From Solibacillus sp. FSL H8-0538 (GTDB lineage: Bacteria > Bacillota > Bacilli > Bacillales_A > Planococcaceae): a DNA stretch of 64,000 nt. Made by a program: the position numbers and the translations under genes. The stretch covers positions 2,037,001 through 2,101,000 of the forward strand of contig NZ_JBBOPI010000001.1 in assembly GCF_038003525.1 (NCBI RefSeq), in the 5' to 3' direction. Positions 17,810-28,188 of this stretch are shown here, in pieces (within the stretch, counting starts at the first letter, position 1; the number at the start of each line of letters is the position of its first letter). The notes beneath the pieces were generated by a model. The model did not search any database. It was not told the origin of the DNA and worked only from the letters and a program-made list of their open reading frames with translations.

Positions 17810-19399
17810 TTATACTGTTGCCTTTTCACCAATAACTACTGGATTAATCTTCGCGACGACAATGCTATTAATCGCATTAATGTATGCCATTGCAGAAGCT
17901 TTTAAAATATCCGTATCCGCTGCTTTTGCGATATACTTTTCGCCTTCATGTTCAACGATGATTTTTACTTTACCTAGTGCTTCTTGGCCGCGTGAAACAG
18001 AGCTAATATTATATTCCACAAGCTTCACGGGAATTTGCGTTACTTCAGCAATAGCTGAATACAACGCATCAATTGGGCCTGAGCCAACCGCACTTGTTCT
18101 AAACACTTCTGTTCCTTTGCTTACTTTCACACTTGCTGATGGGAACGAAGAGTTTGACACGATTTGCAGGTCATTAATTTCATAAAACTGGTCAGAATAA
18201 CATTGTGAATTGGGGTTATTTTTTTCTGTTTTTTCATAATAGTTTTCTACAATTACGTATAAATCGTGATTATACACTTCTTTTTTCGAATCCGCTAATT
18301 TTAAGAAGCCTTCGAAAATGCCTTCAAATTCTTCTTCAGAAAAATCTTTAAAGCCAAGTTTCGATAATGCATTTTTTACCGCATGACGACCAGAGCGTGC
18401 TGTTAATACTAGTTCCATATCATCTAGACCCACATCTTCTGGATGTACAATTTCATATGCATCACGAGATTTCAACAGGCCATCTTGGTGAATCCCTGAT
18501 GAGTGTGCAAAGGCATTATCCCCTGTGATTGCTTTATTTACCTGTACGTCTAGACCCATGAAGCTTGATACTAGGCGAGATGTGTTCATAATTTCCTTCG
18601 TATTAATGCCTGTATAGATGTCATAAATATCACCGCGTGTTTTCATGGCCATGACCACTTCTTCAAGTGCCGCATTCCCCGCACGCTCGCCGATTCCGTT
18701 AATTGTACATTCTACTTTATCTGCGCCGTTTTTGATTGCTGCTAGTGAGTTTGCTGTCGCCATACCAAGGTCATTATGGCAGTGAACCGATAGTAGCACA
18801 GAATCATCTAGGTTTTTCATACGGTAGTTCAGTTTCGCGATCATTTCACCCCACTGCTCTGGCTCCGCGTAACCTACTGTATCTGGTACGTTGATCATTG
18901 TTGCGCCAGCTCTCATAACTGCTTCGATTGTTTTCCAAAGGTATTCAAAATCAGAACGAGATGCATCTTCTGTTGAATATTGTACTTGTGGTAATAAGGA
19001 TTTTGCATATTTCACGGCATCTACACCGATTTGTAAAATTTGGTCTTTTGATTTACTGAATTTTTTTTCTACGTGGATATCAGATGTTCCAAGCACCATA
19101 TGGATCATTGGGTTTTCTGCATATTTTACTGCATTGTACACAGAATCAATATCCGATTGCACTGCACGCGCTAACGCTGTAATCATAATATCACCTGTGT
19201 TACCTACCTTTTCAGCGACCGCTTTGACGGCTTCAAAATCGCCTTGAGAGGAAGCAGGGAAACCAGCTTCGATAATGTCAACGCCAAGCTTTTTGAGTTG
19301 CTGTGCGATCTCTACTTTTTCGTATAAATTTAATTTTGCTCCTGGCACCTGTTCGCCATCACGTAACGTTGTATCAAACACCCAAATTTTTCTACTCAT
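17810..19399 (-). CDS. leuA: 2-isopropylmalate synthase
   Basis: 529 residues from the ATG at 19399, with AAGGAGTTTTGG upstream. [10 protein letters not shown] at the start, [19 protein letters not shown] with the metal-binding HxH, and [18 protein letters not shown] define the IPMS/homocitrate synthase catalytic barrel. The C-terminal 130 residues form the leucine-regulatory domain. It condenses acetyl-CoA with 2-oxoisovalerate, the first committed step to leucine. The rest of a leu operon is not adjacent. A T-box in the leader points to control by uncharged tRNA-Leu in addition to feedback inhibition. Confidence 0.93.
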   Translation of the reverse strand: MSRKIWVFDTTLRDGEQVPGAKLNLYEKVEIAQQLKKLGVDIIEAGFPASSQGDFEAVKAVAEKVGNTGDIMITALARAVQSDIDSVYNAVKYAENPMIHMVLGTSDIHVEKKFSKSKDQILQIGVDAVKYAKSLLPQVQYSTEDASRSDFEYLWKTIEAVMRAGATMINVPDTVGYAEPEQWGEMIAKLNYRMKNLDDSVLLSVHCHNDLGMATANSLAAIKNGADKVECTINGIGERAGNAALEEVVMAMKTRGDIYDIYTGINTKEIMNTSRLVSSFMGLDVQVNKAITGDNAFAHSSGIHQDGLLKSRDAYEIVHPEDVGLDDMELVLTARSGRHAVKNALSKLGFKDFSEEEFEGIFEGFLKLADSKKEVYNHDLYVIVENYYEKTEKNNPNSQCYSDQFYEINDLQIVSNSSFPSASVKVSKGTEVFRTSAVGSGPIDALYSAIAEVTQIPVKLVEYNISSVSRGQEALGKVKIIVEHEGEKYIAKAADTDILKASAMAYINAINSIVVAKINPVVIGEKATV

Positions 19400-19508
19400 T
19401 TCCAAAACTCCTTTTCAATTTAGATTTGAACCCTCGTGAGCCCGCTTTTGACAATTAGAAAGATACCTTTAGCCCCTAAATAGAGTAAGATGATGTACTT
19501 TCTTAACC

Positions 19509-19760
19509 AAAAAAAACTCGCCCCTACGGAAAAAAAATTTCCATAGAGACGAGATTCACTCGCGGTACCACTCTAGTTTGAACGCACATTACTGATACGT
19601 TCCCCTTATCAACAGCTATCACTGTCTAGCCCGTTAACGGAGGCAACCGACATCCCCTACTATTATTTCAAGGAGTAGCTCATGGACGAGTTCGAAATAC
19701 GTGTCTACCGGTTCACACCATCCACCGGCTCTCTTGAAGTACACGGGCATTCTACTATTT
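19509..19760 (-). promoter_or_regulatory. T-box leader of leuA, probable tRNA-Leu specifier
   Basis: The minus strand holds the T-box sequence AGAGTGGTACCGCG (19561-19574) followed by a terminator stem CTCGTCTCTATGGAAA/TTCCGTAGGGGCGAG and eight T residues. Stem I closes with AGTAG (about 19752-19756) against CTACT (19674-19680 region). GAACTC at 19688-19693 puts a CTC leucine codon in the specifier position, which fits the downstream leuA gene. Confidence 0.9.
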
Positions 19761-19888
19761 CCAATCGAGGCTTCACTGTTCTCTTGTTTGAAAGTTTAAA
19801 ACAGTTTACCCCGAATTGTCAACATTTTTCAGAAAATAAATACTTTTCTTTATTAACTAATTTCTTTAGTTAAACAAGAATCTCGTTA

Positions 19889-20869
19889 TTAAATACGATC
19901 GCCGTTAAAGATCGAGTTTTTCACTACAACATAATCTACATTGCGAATCGCATCTAGTTTTTTACCGCCAGAATACGAAATAGCTGATTGTAAATCTTGC
20001 TCCATCTCGATTAATGTATCTTTTAAGGCACCTTTATGCTCAACGAACATTTTTTTACCTTCGACGTTTTTCTTCTCGCCTTTTTGGAATTCAGATGCTG
20101 AACCGAAGTATTCTTTTACTAATTTGCCGTCTACTTCGATTGTTTGGCCTGGTGATTCTTCGTGACCAGCAAATAGTGAACCAATCATAACCATAGACGC
20201 ACCAAAGCGAACAGATTTTGCGATATCGCCGTTTGTACGGATCCCACCGTCAGCAATAATCGGTTTAGATGCAGCTTTTGCACACCAGCGAAGAGCCGCT
20301 AGCTGCCAGCCGCCTGTACCGAAGCCTGTTTTAATTTTTGTAATACAAACTTTACCTGGCCCAATACCGACTTTAGTTGCGTCCGCGCCAGCGTTTTCTA
20401 ATTCACGAACTGCTTCAGGTGTACCAACATTACCAGCGATTACAAAGCTCATTGGTACATGCTTTTTAATATGCTGAATCATATCGATTACTTGATTCGA
20501 ATGACCGTGCGCGATATCGATTGTAATGAATTCTGGTACAAGACCTTCTTTTGCAAGCTCTTCGATAAATTCGTATTCTTCATCTTTTACGCCAACACTA
20601 ATTGACGCAATAAGATTTTTTGCTTGCATTGTACGAATAAACTCGGCACGCGTTTTAGGATTGAAGCGGTGCATAATATAGAAATAACCATTTGCTGCTA
20701 GTTTTTCAGCAATTGTTTCATCAATAATTGTTTGCATATTAGCCGGTACGACCGGAAGTTTAAATGTGTGCCCACCTAGCGTTACCGAAGTATCGCATTC
20801 TGTGCGACTCTTCACGATGCATTTTGCGGGAATCAACTGAATATCTTCATAATCAAATACTGTATCCAT
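19889..20869 (-). CDS. guaC: GMP reductase
   Basis: 326 residues, the normal length for Bacillus GuaC, from the ATG at 20869 preceded by TAGGAGTGTTATTT; an in-frame extension to 20926 has no ribosome site. It is an IMPDH-like TIM barrel with the catalytic Cys175 in [11 protein letters not shown] and ends without CBS domains. It reduces GMP to IMP with NADPH and releases ammonia, returning guanine nucleotides to the purine pool. It stands alone. Confidence 0.93.
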   Translation of the reverse strand: MDTVFDYEDIQLIPAKCIVKSRTECDTSVTLGGHTFKLPVVPANMQTIIDETIAEKLAANGYFYIMHRFNPKTRAEFIRTMQAKNLIASISVGVKDEEYEFIEELAKEGLVPEFITIDIAHGHSNQVIDMIQHIKKHVPMSFVIAGNVGTPEAVRELENAGADATKVGIGPGKVCITKIKTGFGTGGWQLAALRWCAKAASKPIIADGGIRTNGDIAKSVRFGASMVMIGSLFAGHEESPGQTIEVDGKLVKEYFGSASEFQKGEKKNVEGKKMFVEHKGALKDTLIEMEQDLQSAISYSGGKKLDAIRNVDYVVVKNSIFNGDRI

Positions 20870-21053
20870 AAATAACACTCCTAAAAGACGAATAATATTA
20901 TATTTTTTTAAAAAAACGTTCGCCATCTGGTAATTTACCGTATATTTATATAATTGTCAACGGGTTTTCATGAATTCGCTTACATTTTCAATAGATATTA
21001 TTTTCAAAAAGTAATTTTTCCACAAAATGTTAACAATCCCTTATTGAATGCGC

Positions 21054-22220
21054 TTAAGCATACGAATGTAAACCAGCAATAACAAGGTTTACGAATACTT
21101 GATTGAAAATAATGATGCCAAACCCGATGATCACCATCCAAGCTGTCCGTTCCCCTTCCCAGCCCTTGGATAAACGGAGATGTAAAACCACTGCATAAAA
21201 TAAAAACGTAATAAGCGCCCACACCTCTTTAGGATCCCAGCCCCAGTAACGGCCCCATGCAATTTGTGCCCAAATCATTGCAAACATTAGTCCCCCAAGC
21301 GCAAACAGTGGATAACCAATTACTACAGCGCGGTACGATATTTCGTCCATTAATGCGGGATTGACCTTATTCGTGAGCGGCTTCAATAATATGGCCAAGC
21401 TTTTGCGGGTGATTAGTCGAATAAGTGCATACAACGCTGTTCCAAAAATAAATGCCCATACAATAGTATTGAGTTTACGTGCCTCAATTGAATTTGGTAT
21501 TTCAACAAGTCCGATTGCATCGCCTTCCGCTGTCAACGCTCCGTCGTTTACAATCAGTGGAAACATGGAATAAATCGTTTTCTCCTGACCTTGAACCCCT
21601 TCAAAAAATAGCGTTCGATCATCCATAGTGACGCTAAAAATTGTAGCCGCGCCAATGAATCCAATTGTCACAACTAGTCCATACAGCACTAACTCTAATG
21701 CCCGTGTGCTTGTCGTTTTTTTGTGTACATCTAAAACGCGTAGTAAATAGATAATTCCAGTTGCAAACGCGACGGACAAAATCGCACTTGAAAAAGCAAC
21801 CGTAATCACATGGATGGCCAACCAATTACTCTGAAGAGACGGAACAAGTGGCGACACTTCCTTTGCAAATACGCCACCATAGCCAATAATAATGAGTGAC
21901 ACTGGTAGCGAAAACAACGCCACAATTGTTTGCTTATACAAATGATACAAAATTAACGTACTGCCAGTGAGCATAATTCCAAAGAACGTCATAAATTCAT
22001 ACATATTACTGACTGGAGCATGTCCAACCGCCATCCATCTAACGAGAAAATACGTAAGCTGCAGTAAAAATGCTGCGTAAGTAAGCGCCAGTCCCACCCG
22101 TTCAAAAAGCTTACGAGAAGACTTCACCGCTAGTCCAAACGGAAAAATCGCTATTAATAATAAAATAAAGGCGATAAATAGCACGTTACTACTTAAATTT
22201 AATAATTGATCTGCATTCAC
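21054..22220 (-). CDS. ResC/CcsA-type cytochrome c biogenesis (haem export) protein
   Basis: 388 residues with about eight membrane segments. WGRYWGWDPKEVWALITFL near residue 320 is the tryptophan-rich WWD haem-binding motif of the CcsA/CcmF family, and conserved histidines (HAPVSNMYEF, HVITVAF) flank it. It is a haem-handling subunit for attaching haem to apocytochrome c outside the membrane. The usual partner ResB is not next to it, so it is an orphan copy here. GTG start with a GGGGG ribosome site. Confidence 0.88.
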   Translation of the reverse strand: MNADQLLNLSSNVLFIAFILLLIAIFPFGLAVKSSRKLFERVGLALTYAAFLLQLTYFLVRWMAVGHAPVSNMYEFMTFFGIMLTGSTLILYHLYKQTIVALFSLPVSLIIIGYGGVFAKEVSPLVPSLQSNWLAIHVITVAFSSAILSVAFATGIIYLLRVLDVHKKTTSTRALELVLYGLVVTIGFIGAATIFSVTMDDRTLFFEGVQGQEKTIYSMFPLIVNDGALTAEGDAIGLVEIPNSIEARKLNTIVWAFIFGTALYALIRLITRKSLAILLKPLTNKVNPALMDEISYRAVVIGYPLFALGGLMFAMIWAQIAWGRYWGWDPKEVWALITFLFYAVVLHLRLSKGWEGERTAWMVIIGFGIIIFNQVFVNLVIAGLHSYA

Positions 22221-22396
22221 TTTTATAACCCCCTAAATTGATTGAAGTTTTCACCTCAAGCATTAGAACGTTATCAAATTAAAAAGTATCCTTATATCCC
22301 TATAAATTACATTCCAAACAATTATATTGTGAAATTTTTGTTAACTATTAAAGGAACATATTTACTTCCACTCCGAGATAAGTCTATTGTTTTTTC

Positions 22397-22423
22397 GTTA
22401 ACTACATAAAATTCATAGTTGAC
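22397..22423. promoter_or_regulatory. BirA-like operator, upstream copy
   Basis: GTTAACT and AGTTGAC are near-perfect inverted arms separated by 13 bases, matching the arm type and spacing of the Bacillus biotin repressor site. Confidence 0.4.
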
Positions 22424-22451
22424 ACAAATATATTTATTACTTATTATTTGT

Positions 22452-22479
22452 GTTAACCTTATTTGAATATAAAGTTTAC
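22452..22479. promoter_or_regulatory. BirA-like operator before bioY
   Basis: GTTAACC and GTTTAC flank TTATTTGAATATAAA. The layout TTAAC-N16-GTTTA and even the central TTGAATATAA resemble the known B. subtilis BirA operator. It lies 54 bases before the bioY start. Confidence 0.6.
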
Positions 22480-22532
22480 TTAATTCAATTTTACTATTCA
22501 TAAGGTAAAAATATTTTTTTCGAGGTGTTATT

Positions 22533-23126
22533 GTGGAAACAGTATCAAAAGCTAATTCAACATGGCGAACAATCGACTTAGCACATTGCGGACTATTTGC
22601 AACGCTAATGATGATTGGTGCCAATATTACTTCGTTTGCACCATTCCTTGTTGTAGGTGGCGTACCGATTACCTTACAAACATTTTTTGCAGTTCTTGCA
22701 GGGTTGGTACTTGGCAGTAGAAAAGGTGCCATCGCATGTACGGTTTATATGCTAATTGGTATAGCTGGAGCCCCTGTATTTGCAAAATTTAGCGGCGGCT
22801 TTTCTTCAGTCCTATTGCCGACTTTCGGATTTATTGTTTCATTTATTTTTAGTGCATTTGTAGCAGGTTGGATCGTTGAGCGTTATAAAACTCTCCCTTC
22901 TTACATAATTGCAGCGCTTGTCGGAACGGCTATTAACTATGTTTTCGGTACTAACTGGATGTATTTTGCGTATACATTATGGGCGGGTGCCCCAGAAGGC
23001 TTCACTTACAAAATGGTTTGGCTTTGGATGGTTGCACCAATTCCAAAAGATATCATCTTAGCAATTTTTGCGGGCTTCTTTGCTTATCGTTTACAAAAAG
23101 TGTTAAAAATAATCCCTATAAAATAA
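22533..23126 (+). CDS. bioY: BioY biotin transporter S component
   Basis: 197 residues from a GTG with GAGGTG upstream. About six membrane segments; LVLGSRKGAIACTVYMLIGIAG and PVFAKFSGG are typical of BioY. It binds biotin in the membrane and works alone at low rate or with the EcfAT energising module. bioB follows, and BirA-like sites lie upstream, so uptake and synthesis are probably controlled together by biotin. Confidence 0.93.
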   Translation: METVSKANSTWRTIDLAHCGLFATLMMIGANITSFAPFLVVGGVPITLQTFFAVLAGLVLGSRKGAIACTVYMLIGIAGAPVFAKFSGGFSSVLLPTFGFIVSFIFSAFVAGWIVERYKTLPSYIIAALVGTAINYVFGTNWMYFAYTLWAGAPEGFTYKMVWLWMVAPIPKDIILAIFAGFFAYRLQKVLKIIPIK

Positions 23127-23129
23127 TGG

Positions 23130-23215
23130 TTAAAATATTTTAGAAAGACACAACTCGCCCAAAATAGGGGGAGTTGATGTCCTTACTTATGTGGATGAGA
23201 AAGTTATTCTTTCTT
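23130..23215. repeat. Intergenic repeat (inverted relative to 57092-57160)
   Basis: CACAACTCGCCCAAAATAGG and GAGTTGATGTCCTTAC, read on the minus strand, match the segment at about 57110-57160 over some 70 bases. The part GATGAGAAAGTTATTCTTTC-TTATCC is itself an inverted repeat. It lies between bioY and bioB. Confidence 0.65.
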
Positions 23216-23242
23216 ATCCATCAATGAAAAGAGGCAAACATT

Positions 23243-24241
23243 ATGAACTGGCAAACACTAGCCGAAGAAGTTATTACTGGTAAAGAATTAACAAATGAAG
23301 AGGCTCTGGCCATTTTAACAACAGAAGATGATGAACTGCTTCCCCTACTGCAAGGTGCTTTTACGATTCGTAAGCATTACTACGGGAAAAAAGTGAAATT
23401 AAATATGATTATGAATGCGAAAAGCGGCTACTGCCCAGAAAACTGTGGTTATTGTTCGCAATCTTCAGATTCAACGGCGCCAATTGAAAAATACCCATTC
23501 ATTTCAAAAGAAGAAATTTTGGCAGGAGCGAAACGTGCATTTGAAAACCAAATCGGCACGTACTGTATCGTCGCAAGTGGACGTGGACCTACACGTAAAG
23601 ACGTTAATGTTGTCAGTGAGGCTGTAGAAGAAATTAAAGAAAAATATGGCTTAAAAGTATGTGCTTGCTTAGGTCTTTTAAAAGAAGAACAAGCCGAACA
23701 ACTTAAAAATGCGGGTGTCGATCGTTATAATCACAACTTAAATACATCTGAACGCCATCACGATTATATTACGACTTCACATACATACGAGGATCGAGTG
23801 AATACAGTGGAAATTGCCAAAAAACATGGTATTTCTCCATGCTCAGGTGCAATTGTTGGGATGAAGGAAACGAAGGAAGATGTAGTAGATATCGCGCGTG
23901 CACTTCGCCGTTTGAATGCAGATTCTATTCCCGTTAACTTCTTACACGCCATTGATGGTACAAAACTAGAAGGTACGAAAGAACTGAACCCGCGCTATTG
24001 CTTAAAAGTACTGGCACTGTTCCGTTTTATGAATCCAACAAAAGAAATTCGTATTTCAGGTGGCCGTGAAGTGAATTTAGGCTCGCTACAACCATTGGGA
24101 CTCTATGCTGCCAACAGTATTTTCGTCGGGGACTATTTAACAACTGAAGGACAAGAAGTAAATAAGGATTATTTAATGCTACAGGATTTAGGTTTCGAAA
24201 TCGAGCTTGCTGAAAAACAGGCTAAACTGATTAACGTCTAA
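23243..24241 (+). CDS. bioB: Biotin synthase
   Basis: 332 residues, normal for BioB. The radical-SAM cluster motif [14 protein letters not shown] places the 4Fe-4S ligands at Cys64, Cys68 and Cys71; [12 protein letters not shown] and SGGREVN follow in the usual order. It inserts sulfur into dethiobiotin. GAGGCAAACATT precedes the ATG. Genes for the earlier steps (bioA, bioD, bioF) are not in the window. Confidence 0.96.
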   Translation: MNWQTLAEEVITGKELTNEEALAILTTEDDELLPLLQGAFTIRKHYYGKKVKLNMIMNAKSGYCPENCGYCSQSSDSTAPIEKYPFISKEEILAGAKRAFENQIGTYCIVASGRGPTRKDVNVVSEAVEEIKEKYGLKVCACLGLLKEEQAEQLKNAGVDRYNHNLNTSERHHDYITTSHTYEDRVNTVEIAKKHGISPCSGAIVGMKETKEDVVDIARALRRLNADSIPVNFLHAIDGTKLEGTKELNPRYCLKVLALFRFMNPTKEIRISGGREVNLGSLQPLGLYAANSIFVGDYLTTEGQEVNKDYLMLQDLGFEIELAEKQAKLINV

Positions 24242-24415
24242 ACTTTGAAACACAACTCGAAATTATTACAGCGCGTATGATGTGGCCCCTTTACTTAAAT
24301 TCATGTTCGCCATCATTCCAATCCGCCAATATTGAATTAAAGCAGTACATCTTTACGCAAGGCACAAACGATGCCCTTCCCGTGACACGTAAATATATGT
24401 ATCAATACTAAAACT

Positions 24416-24455
24416 AAACCTGACTTTTGGCGTATGATGCTGAAGTCAGGTTTTT
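24416..24455 (+). terminator. Terminator after bioB
   Basis: AAACCTGACTT (24416-24426) pairs with AAGTCAGGTTT, followed by TTTTT at 24451-24455. It is 175 bases past the bioB stop. Confidence 0.75.
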
Positions 24456-24570
24456 ACAAATGTATGGCTACATTAAAGCTGTTTCGAAATAGAATTAAGC
24501 ATATTGAGTCACCTTTTAATTTCTGCTGGTAGTTGTATAAAGATTTATATCTTTGAGAGGACCCAGAGAT

Positions 24571-24695
24571 TTAGTGCGTTCGAGACCTGGGTTAGTGCGT
24601 TCACACTAAGTTAGTGCGTTCGGGACCTCGGTTAGTGCGTTCACCCTGGCCTTTAGTGCGTTCAGAACCTAAGTTAGTGCGTTCACCCTAATCTC
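24571..24695. repeat. Six tandem TTAGTGCGTTC units
   Basis: Exact 11-base copies begin at 24571, 24592, 24611, 24632, 24653 and 24674, so spacing is 21, 19, 21, 21, 21. The spacers alternate: purine-rich GAGACCTGGG, GGGACCTCGG, AGAACCTAAG in odd units and ACACTAAG, ACCCTGGCCT, ACCCTAATC in even ones. Confidence 0.9.
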
Positions 24696-24831
24696 GTTAG
24701 CCGGATACCCCAAATTCAATTCATCCACGAACTTATTTAGAGCGCTACCCTAAAAAATTTCACTTTCTTCTCCACCAAAAAACCGCCCCCACTACCAAAA
24801 TCGGCAATGAAAACGGTCTTTCTAAAACAGA

Positions 24832-25218
24832 TTATTTCTCTGAAACGTGTATAGTCGCGCCTTCTGTAATGGTATTCCCGATTGTACAAGCACGCTCCAC
24901 AATGACTAATAATTTTTTCTTATACTTTTCTTCCATATTTGCTGGCATTTCAACCGTTGTCTCAAAATGTGTGAAACGATTTGTTACGCCCTCTGCTTTA
25001 GAAGCCTTCACTTCGATTTTTAAATCATTTAAATCCACGTTCATTTCATCGCGTTCTAAAATCTTTTCCATTGAAATCGATACACATAAAGCTAATGCTG
25101 CTTCTAATAATTCCTTCGGTGATAGCCCTGCTTGATCAGGTGCTTTACTACCGATTATTTGCATGCCTGCACCATTTGAAATTTCATTTTGTCCTTGCTT
25201 CCATTGTAATGTTGTCAT
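24832..25218 (-). CDS. OsmC-family protein
   Basis: 128 residues with the OsmC/Ohr/YhfA layout: AGLSPKELLEAALALCVSIS carrying the first Cys and VERACTIGNTITEGA the second. Canonical members reduce organic hydroperoxides by these two cysteines. The sequence is closer to the YhfA-like branch, whose substrate is not settled. It stands alone after the Opp operon. Confidence 0.85.
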   Translation of the reverse strand: MTTLQWKQGQNEISNGAGMQIIGSKAPDQAGLSPKELLEAALALCVSISMEKILERDEMNVDLNDLKIEVKASKAEGVTNRFTHFETTVEMPANMEEKYKKKLLVIVERACTIGNTITEGATIHVSEK

Positions 25219-25273
25219 AACTTCGTCTCCTAATAATCAATTCGAACTTGGCAGAATTTTATTTGCTACTCTA

Positions 25274-26245
25274 TTAAACTAAATGACAGGCTACTTTTTG
25301 TTGCGGCTTAATTTCGCGCAATTCCGGTATGTCTGTTTTACACTGTTCTGTTGCAAATGGACAGCGGGTATGGAATACACAGCCTGTTGGTGGATTCAGT
25401 GGTGACGGAATCTCCCCCTTTAACACAATGCGTTCGCCAAGCCCAGCATTTGGCACGGCTGAAAATAGAGCCTTTGTATATGGATGCAATGGCTCAGCAA
25501 ATAAATCATCCGTCAATGCCTCTTCCACAATTGTGCCCAAATACATAATGCCAATACGGTGTGAAATATAACGAACTACGCTAATATCATGCGTGATGAA
25601 GAGCATCGTTAAGTTCATATTCTTTTGTAGTGCCTTTAAAATATTTAAAATTTGCGATTGAATCGATACGTCAAGTGCTGAAACAGGCTCATCACAAATC
25701 ATCACTTTCGGGTTCAAGATGAGTGCTCGCGCGATTCCTAAACGCTGGCGCTGACCACCTGAAAACTCATGCGGATAGCGGAAATAATGCTCCGCCTGCA
25801 AGCCGACTGTTTCTAAGATGTGAAACACCTTCGCTTGGCGCTCCGCTGAGTCCCCGATTCCGTGAATGATAAGTGGTTCTTCTAAAATAGAACCGACTTT
25901 TTTACGAGGATTCAGTGAAGAAAACGGATCCTGGAACACCATCTGCAGGTCTTTGCGGAACTTACGCATTTCACTTTTAGAAAGCTTCGTTAAATCCTCC
26001 CCCTTATAAAGCACCTGTCCCCCACTTGCCTCCGTTAAACCGAGTAGCGCACGTCCAGTCGTACTTTTACCAGAGCCGGATTCGCCTACTAGTCCGTATG
26101 TTTCACCTTCATATAGCGTGAGCGACACATCTTTCACGGCACGCACATTTTGCTTCACGCCGCCAAGCTTGCCGAATGCACCGTAAACGGGGAAGTTTTT
26201 TTGCAATGAAACGACTTCAACGAGTGCCTTTTGTTCTGTCGTCAT
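25274..26245 (-). CDS. Oligopeptide/dipeptide ABC transporter ATPase, OppF/DppF type
   Basis: 323 residues: Walker A GESGSGKST, Q-loop FQDPFSSLNPR, signature FSGGQRQRLGIARAL and Walker B VMICDEPVSALD, plus the C-terminal oligopeptide extension with CVFHTRCPFA cysteines. It powers peptide import as the second nucleotide-binding subunit. Its ATG overlaps the stop of the preceding ATPase gene (ATGA), so the two are translationally coupled. Confidence 0.93.
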   Translation of the reverse strand: MTTEQKALVEVVSLQKNFPVYGAFGKLGGVKQNVRAVKDVSLTLYEGETYGLVGESGSGKSTTGRALLGLTEASGGQVLYKGEDLTKLSKSEMRKFRKDLQMVFQDPFSSLNPRKKVGSILEEPLIIHGIGDSAERQAKVFHILETVGLQAEHYFRYPHEFSGGQRQRLGIARALILNPKVMICDEPVSALDVSIQSQILNILKALQKNMNLTMLFITHDISVVRYISHRIGIMYLGTIVEEALTDDLFAEPLHPYTKALFSAVPNAGLGERIVLKGEIPSPLNPPTGCVFHTRCPFATEQCKTDIPELREIKPQQKVACHLV

Positions 26246-27240
26246 GCGCCAAAACCTCCTTTTTCTACATCATATAGCCAGCACTGTACGCGACGCCCTG
26301 GCTCCACTTCAACAACTGGAGGCTTTTCCGCACGGCATAACTCCGTCGCAAACGGACAACGCGTCGAGAAATTACAGCCCTTTGGAATATTTGTTAATGA
26401 AGGAACGGTCCCCTCAATAACATGTAGTGGTGCATGACGATCTAGATCTAACTGCGGAATTGACTGAATCAACCCTTGTGTATACGGATGCAGTGGCTTG
26501 TCAAATAACGCTGTAGTTGGCGATTCTTCGATAATTTGCCCTAAGTACATGACCTTCACACTCGTACAAATATCCGCAACAACGCCTAAATCATGTGTAA
26601 TAAATAGCACACCCATGCCGAGCTGCTTATTTAACTCCACCATTAAATCTAAAATTTGCGCCTGAATCGTTACGTCAAGCGCCGTCGTTGGCTCATCCGC
26701 AATGAGCAATTTCGGACGACAAGCAAGCGCCATCGCTATCATTGCGCGCTGCTGCATCCCGCCTGATAATTCATGCGGGTAATCATCGACACGGCTTTCC
26801 GGCGAAGGAATTCCTGTTAACCGAAGCATGTCAATTGTCCGTGCACGAGCCTCTTTTTTCGATAATTTTTGGTGATAACGCAAAACTTCACTAATTTGGT
26901 TGCCAATTGTGTAAACCGGATTCAATGAAGTAAGCGGATCTTGGAAAATGATTGAAATGTCATTGCCGCGGATTTTTTGAAGCTTCTTTAATGGTAATGC
27001 CAGTAAATCTTCCCCCTCAAACAGCACTTCCCCGTCATATTCAACGGGGTCCGTATGTTCAAGCAGGCGTACAATGGACTGAGACATAACACTTTTACCG
27101 CAGCCCGATTCACCAACAATCCCGATGATTTCACCCTTTTCCACTGTAAAACTTAAGCCATTTACAGCAGTTACACGTCCTCGCTCTGTATGAAAATGTG
27201 TTTTTAAATTTTTCACTTGTAGTAGAGGCGTCGTTGTCAT
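26242..27240 (-). CDS. Oligopeptide/dipeptide ABC transporter ATPase, OppD/DppD type
   Basis: 332 residues: Walker [10 protein letters not shown]-loop [11 protein letters not shown], signature [15 protein letters not shown] and Walker [13 protein letters not shown], with the C-terminal FSTRCPFA cysteine region. It pairs with OppF as the ATPase dimer at the inner face of the membrane. It lies 12 bases after the OppC-type gene. Confidence 0.93.
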   Translation of the reverse strand: MTTTPLLQVKNLKTHFHTERGRVTAVNGLSFTVEKGEIIGIVGESGCGKSVMSQSIVRLLEHTDPVEYDGEVLFEGEDLLALPLKKLQKIRGNDISIIFQDPLTSLNPVYTIGNQISEVLRYHQKLSKKEARARTIDMLRLTGIPSPESRVDDYPHELSGGMQQRAMIAMALACRPKLLIADEPTTALDVTIQAQILDLMVELNKQLGMGVLFITHDLGVVADICTSVKVMYLGQIIEESPTTALFDKPLHPYTQGLIQSIPQLDLDRHAPLHVIEGTVPSLTNIPKGCNFSTRCPFATELCRAEKPPVVEVEPGRRVQCWLYDVEKGGFGA

Positions 27241-27252
27241 AAAAGTGCCCCC

Positions 27253-28176
27253 TTAGCCTTTTAGTTTTTTTCTTTTCCTAGATGGAATGTTTTTCGTACG
27301 CGGGTCTAAATAATCTCGCAGTCCGTCCCCTAAAAGATTTAGGCTCAGCACGGCTAATACAATAAATACCCCCGGCACAACAACCATCCACCATGCTTTA
27401 TAAATCACAAGCTTCCCGGCCTGTAAAATATTGCCCCAACTTGGCTCTGGTGCTGGAATTCCTGCACCTAAAAAGCTTAACGCCGCCTCTGAAATAATCG
27501 CTTCGGCAAAGACAAATGTTGCCTGCACAAGTAGCGGTGATAATGTATTTGGCATAATGTGCAACCAAATAATGCGTGAATTACTCGCCCCTTGCGCATG
27601 CATCGCTTCAATATACGTTTGCTCTTTAATCACAAGCGCTGAAGCCCTTACGACACGAGCGATATTGGGAGTAAAGACAATCGTTAACGCAATAATTACG
27701 TTCAGCGATGACGCACCCAATGCTGCCATTAATGAAATCGCTAATAAAATCCCCGGAATTGCGATTAACCCATCACAAACCCGCATTAAAATATGATCAA
27801 GCGGTTTATAATAACTCGCATAAAGTCCGATAATTAATCCGAACAACGATGACAATAATGCCACTGTTACTCCGACAAATAGCGATACGCGAGCTCCGAA
27901 AATAATGCGCGTCAATACATCACGGCCAAACTCATCTGTTCCAAAAAGATGTGCTCCACTTGGTGCTAGTAAACGGTCCACAATCGACATTTCATACTGA
28001 TCATAGCTCGTTACATACGGTCCGATTACGGCCATCAACACAAGCACAAGGAAAATGAAACCGCCGATGAGTAAATTGTAATTTTTTCTGAAACGTTGCC
28101 AATTTAACTTACGCTGCTCCGCTTTAAACGTTTTACGTAGCTGGGCAACTGTTTCTTTATCTCGTACTGAAACCAT
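27253..28176 (-). CDS. Oligopeptide/dipeptide ABC permease, OppC/DppC type
   Basis: 307 residues with an N-terminal cytoplasmic stretch, six membrane segments and the permease EAA loop EAMHAQGASNSRIIWLHIMP that contacts the ATPase. HLFGTDEFGRDVLTRIIFGAR is a family signature. It lies 12 bases after the OppB-type gene. Confidence 0.92.
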   Translation of the reverse strand: MVSVRDKETVAQLRKTFKAEQRKLNWQRFRKNYNLLIGGFIFLVLVLMAVIGPYVTSYDQYEMSIVDRLLAPSGAHLFGTDEFGRDVLTRIIFGARVSLFVGVTVALLSSLFGLIIGLYASYYKPLDHILMRVCDGLIAIPGILLAISLMAALGASSLNVIIALTIVFTPNIARVVRASALVIKEQTYIEAMHAQGASNSRIIWLHIMPNTLSPLLVQATFVFAEAIISEAALSFLGAGIPAPEPSWGNILQAGKLVIYKAWWMVVVPGVFIVLAVLSLNLLGDGLRDYLDPRTKNIPSRKRKKLKG

Positions 28177-28188
28177 CTGTTACCCCTC

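Larger units (their letters stand above)
22221..22532. other. Divergent promoter region of the ResC-like gene and bioY
   Basis: A/T-rich region holding the two BirA-like palindromes described separately. No gene seen. Confidence 0.6.
24242..24831. other. Intergenic region with terminator and tandem repeats
   Basis: Holds the bioB terminator and six TTAGTGCGTTC units; no gene seen. Confidence 0.7.

Noticed and set aside
18891-19247. 118-codon open frame opposite leuA
   Set aside because: Antisense shadow; leuA is complete.
24571-24695. TTAGTGCGTTC units as a CRISPR array
   Set aside because: The repeat is only 11 bases, the spacers are 8-10 bases and alternate in type, and no cas gene is present.
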